A DNA stretch of 6,703 nucleotides from Bacillota bacterium (GTDB lineage Bacteria > Bacillota > Clostridia > Christensenellales > Aristaeellaceae). The first letter of the stretch is position 1. Every line of letters starts with the position of its first letter. The notes below the pieces were generated by a model, which was given only the letters and a program-made list of their open reading frames with translations, did not search any database and was not told the origin of the DNA. Of the stretch, positions 6,219-6,703 are shown piece by piece. The translations under genes were made by a program, and so were the position numbers. The stretch is taken from NCBI GenBank assembly GCA_023392395.1, contig JAEVZE010000324.1, positions 1-6,703 on the forward strand, read 5' to 3'.

Positions 6219-6435
6219 TTTCTTTCACTCCCAGAAGTGTTACCAAACCTACGCGAGGCTCTCCTCATTTCCGTCGGCCTAAAGCGCCGGGAATGTGCTT
6301 CCAGAACCAGTGCGCACACGGATGTCGGAAACAATCCCTTTTGTCAGCGAGCCGCCCGGAACGAATGCGGAATTTCAAGCTGGCGCAGGTTTCTTCCTTT
6401 CGTGAAAAAGCCCCCGGGGTTTTTCCACGCCCTGA
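6219..6435 (-). promoter_or_regulatory. Long 5' leader of the ABC-F gene
   Basis: From the predicted start near 6435 to ATG 6218 there are about 215 untranslated nucleotides. Close to the 5' end an imperfect inverted repeat (6402-6428: GTGAAAAAG-CCCC and GGGG-TTTTT-C-CAC) forms a GC core flanked by A/T pairs; read leftward, CCCCGGGGGC is followed by TTTTT. A weak upstream frame (ATG 6268, about 30 codons, poor ribosome site) overlaps the ABC-F start. Many ABC-F genes are controlled by leader attenuation, so this leader may be regulatory. No known riboswitch is recognised. Confidence 0.4.
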
Positions 6436-6441
6436 TTTCCC

Positions 6442-6470
6442 ATTATATCAGAAACGTACATATTGCGCAA
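6442..6470 (-). promoter_or_regulatory. Promoter of the ABC-F gene (extended -10)
   Basis: Minus strand TGATATAAT is a perfect extended -10 (hexamer at 6442-6447, TG at 6449-6450). The -35 TTGCGC (6465-6470, 3 of 6) lies 17 bp upstream, typical of promoters that depend on the TG motif. The -35 directly abuts the T tract of the hairpin at 6478-6510. Confidence 0.75.
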
Positions 6471-6510
6471 AGAAAAAGCCGCGATTCCGGGTTTTGCCGG
6501 AATGCGCGGC
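6471..6510 (-). terminator. Leftward-facing intrinsic terminator-like hairpin between divergent promoters
   Basis: GCCGCG-ATTCCGG (6478-6490) pairs with CCGGAAT-G-CGCGGC (6497-6510): 13 bp with one bulged G, and a 6-nt loop. Read leftward it is followed by TTTTTCT (6471-6477), a good terminator signature; rightward there is no T tract. No leftward gene ends here, because the gene to its right runs rightward. It may insulate the ABC-F promoter from antisense transcription. Its right arm also overlaps the -35 region of the SDR promoter. Confidence 0.75.
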
Positions 6511-6520
6511 GTGGTATAAT
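6494..6520 (+). promoter_or_regulatory. Promoter of the SDR gene (extended -10)
   Basis: TGGTATAAT at 6512-6520 is a perfect extended -10. TTGCCG (6494-6499, 4 of 6) lies 15 bp upstream, shorter than ideal. Transcription would start near 6527, giving a leader of only about 15 nt. Confidence 0.75.
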
Positions 6521-6542
6521 GAAGAGTACGGGGGGAATGCGC

Positions 6543-6703
6543 ATGGCGGGCGTTGCGGTGGTCACGGGCGGATCGCGGGGCATTGGTGCGGCGGCGGTTC
6601 GCGCGTTTTGCGCGGCTGGTTACCGCGTAGCCTTCTTCTACCGGGAAAACGACGGCGCGGCCGCGACGCTTGCGGAAAACACCGGCGCGCTGGCGTTTAA
6701 GGC
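6543..6703 (+). CDS. Short-chain dehydrogenase/reductase (SDR), N-terminal fragment
   Basis: The gene runs off the right edge after about 53 codons. The N-terminus (MAGVAVVTGGSRGIGAAAVR) has the SDR Rossmann motif TGxxxGxG as TGGSRGIG (residues 8-15), followed by an alpha helix and a second beta strand (YRVAFFYRE) ending in Arg34, a position that often favours NADP(H). It resembles FabG-like reductases, but the catalytic Ser-Tyr-Lys lies beyond the window, so the substrate cannot be told. I chose ATG 6543 over the in-frame ATG 6537 because the purine-rich GGGGGG (6530-6535) is 7 nt before 6543 but only 1 nt before 6537. The ribosome site is G-only and so not canonical. The gene is divergent from ABC-F with its own strong extended -10 promoter. 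Confidence 0.88.
   Translation, partial: MAGVAVVTGGSRGIGAAAVRAFCAAGYRVAFFYRENDGAAATLAENTGALAFK

Noticed and set aside
6293..6700. 135-codon + frame covering the ABC-F leader and the SDR start
   Set aside because: It crosses both promoters and the hairpin and is out of frame with the clear SDR motif TGGSRGIG starting from ATG 6543.

Overview
The window is GC-rich. It carries a Cys-rich repeat surface-type protein, an OmpR/histidine-kinase pair, a UBA/DUF4342-like small membrane protein, a duplicated ABC-F ATPase and the start of a short-chain dehydrogenase. Several genes have strong AGGAGG-type ribosome binding sites, and the right edge has two extended -10 (TGnTATAAT) promoters. This combination points to a GC-rich Gram-positive anaerobe of the Clostridia (Bacillota), probably gut-associated. 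That placement is an inference from gene style; no rRNA or other marker is present.

Layout, left to right. Positions 1-995 (+) hold the 3' part of a gene built from about 40-residue Cys-rich repeats and ending in a beta-rich domain. Positions 996-1345 are intergenic, with an extended -10 promoter between the arms of a perfect 12-bp inverted repeat and a strong bidirectional terminator at 1273-1302. Positions 1346-3372 (-) are a two-component operon: the response regulator is first and overlaps the histidine kinase by ATGA. The kinase ends in an odd tail encoded by a GC-rich hairpin. Positions 3373-3633 are a leader/intergenic stretch with three strong inverted repeats. Positions 3634-4152 (-) encode the UBA-like membrane protein with its own promoter. 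Positions 4302-6218 (-) encode a YdiF/Uup-type ABC-F ATPase with a leader of about 215 nt. Positions 6442-6520 are a compact divergent control region: the ABC-F promoter, a leftward-facing terminator-like hairpin, and the promoter for a rightward SDR gene that starts at 6543 and leaves the window.

The two-component pair is clearly one unit: the kinase senses an unknown envelope signal and phosphorylates the regulator. The other genes look like separate transcription units, and nothing in the sequence ties them into one pathway. I do not see a convincing new multi-gene system. The most interesting material is non-coding: the structured leader of the two-component operon, the hairpin-encoded kinase tail, the possible short transcript at about 1102-1302, and the insulated divergent promoter pair at the right edge.
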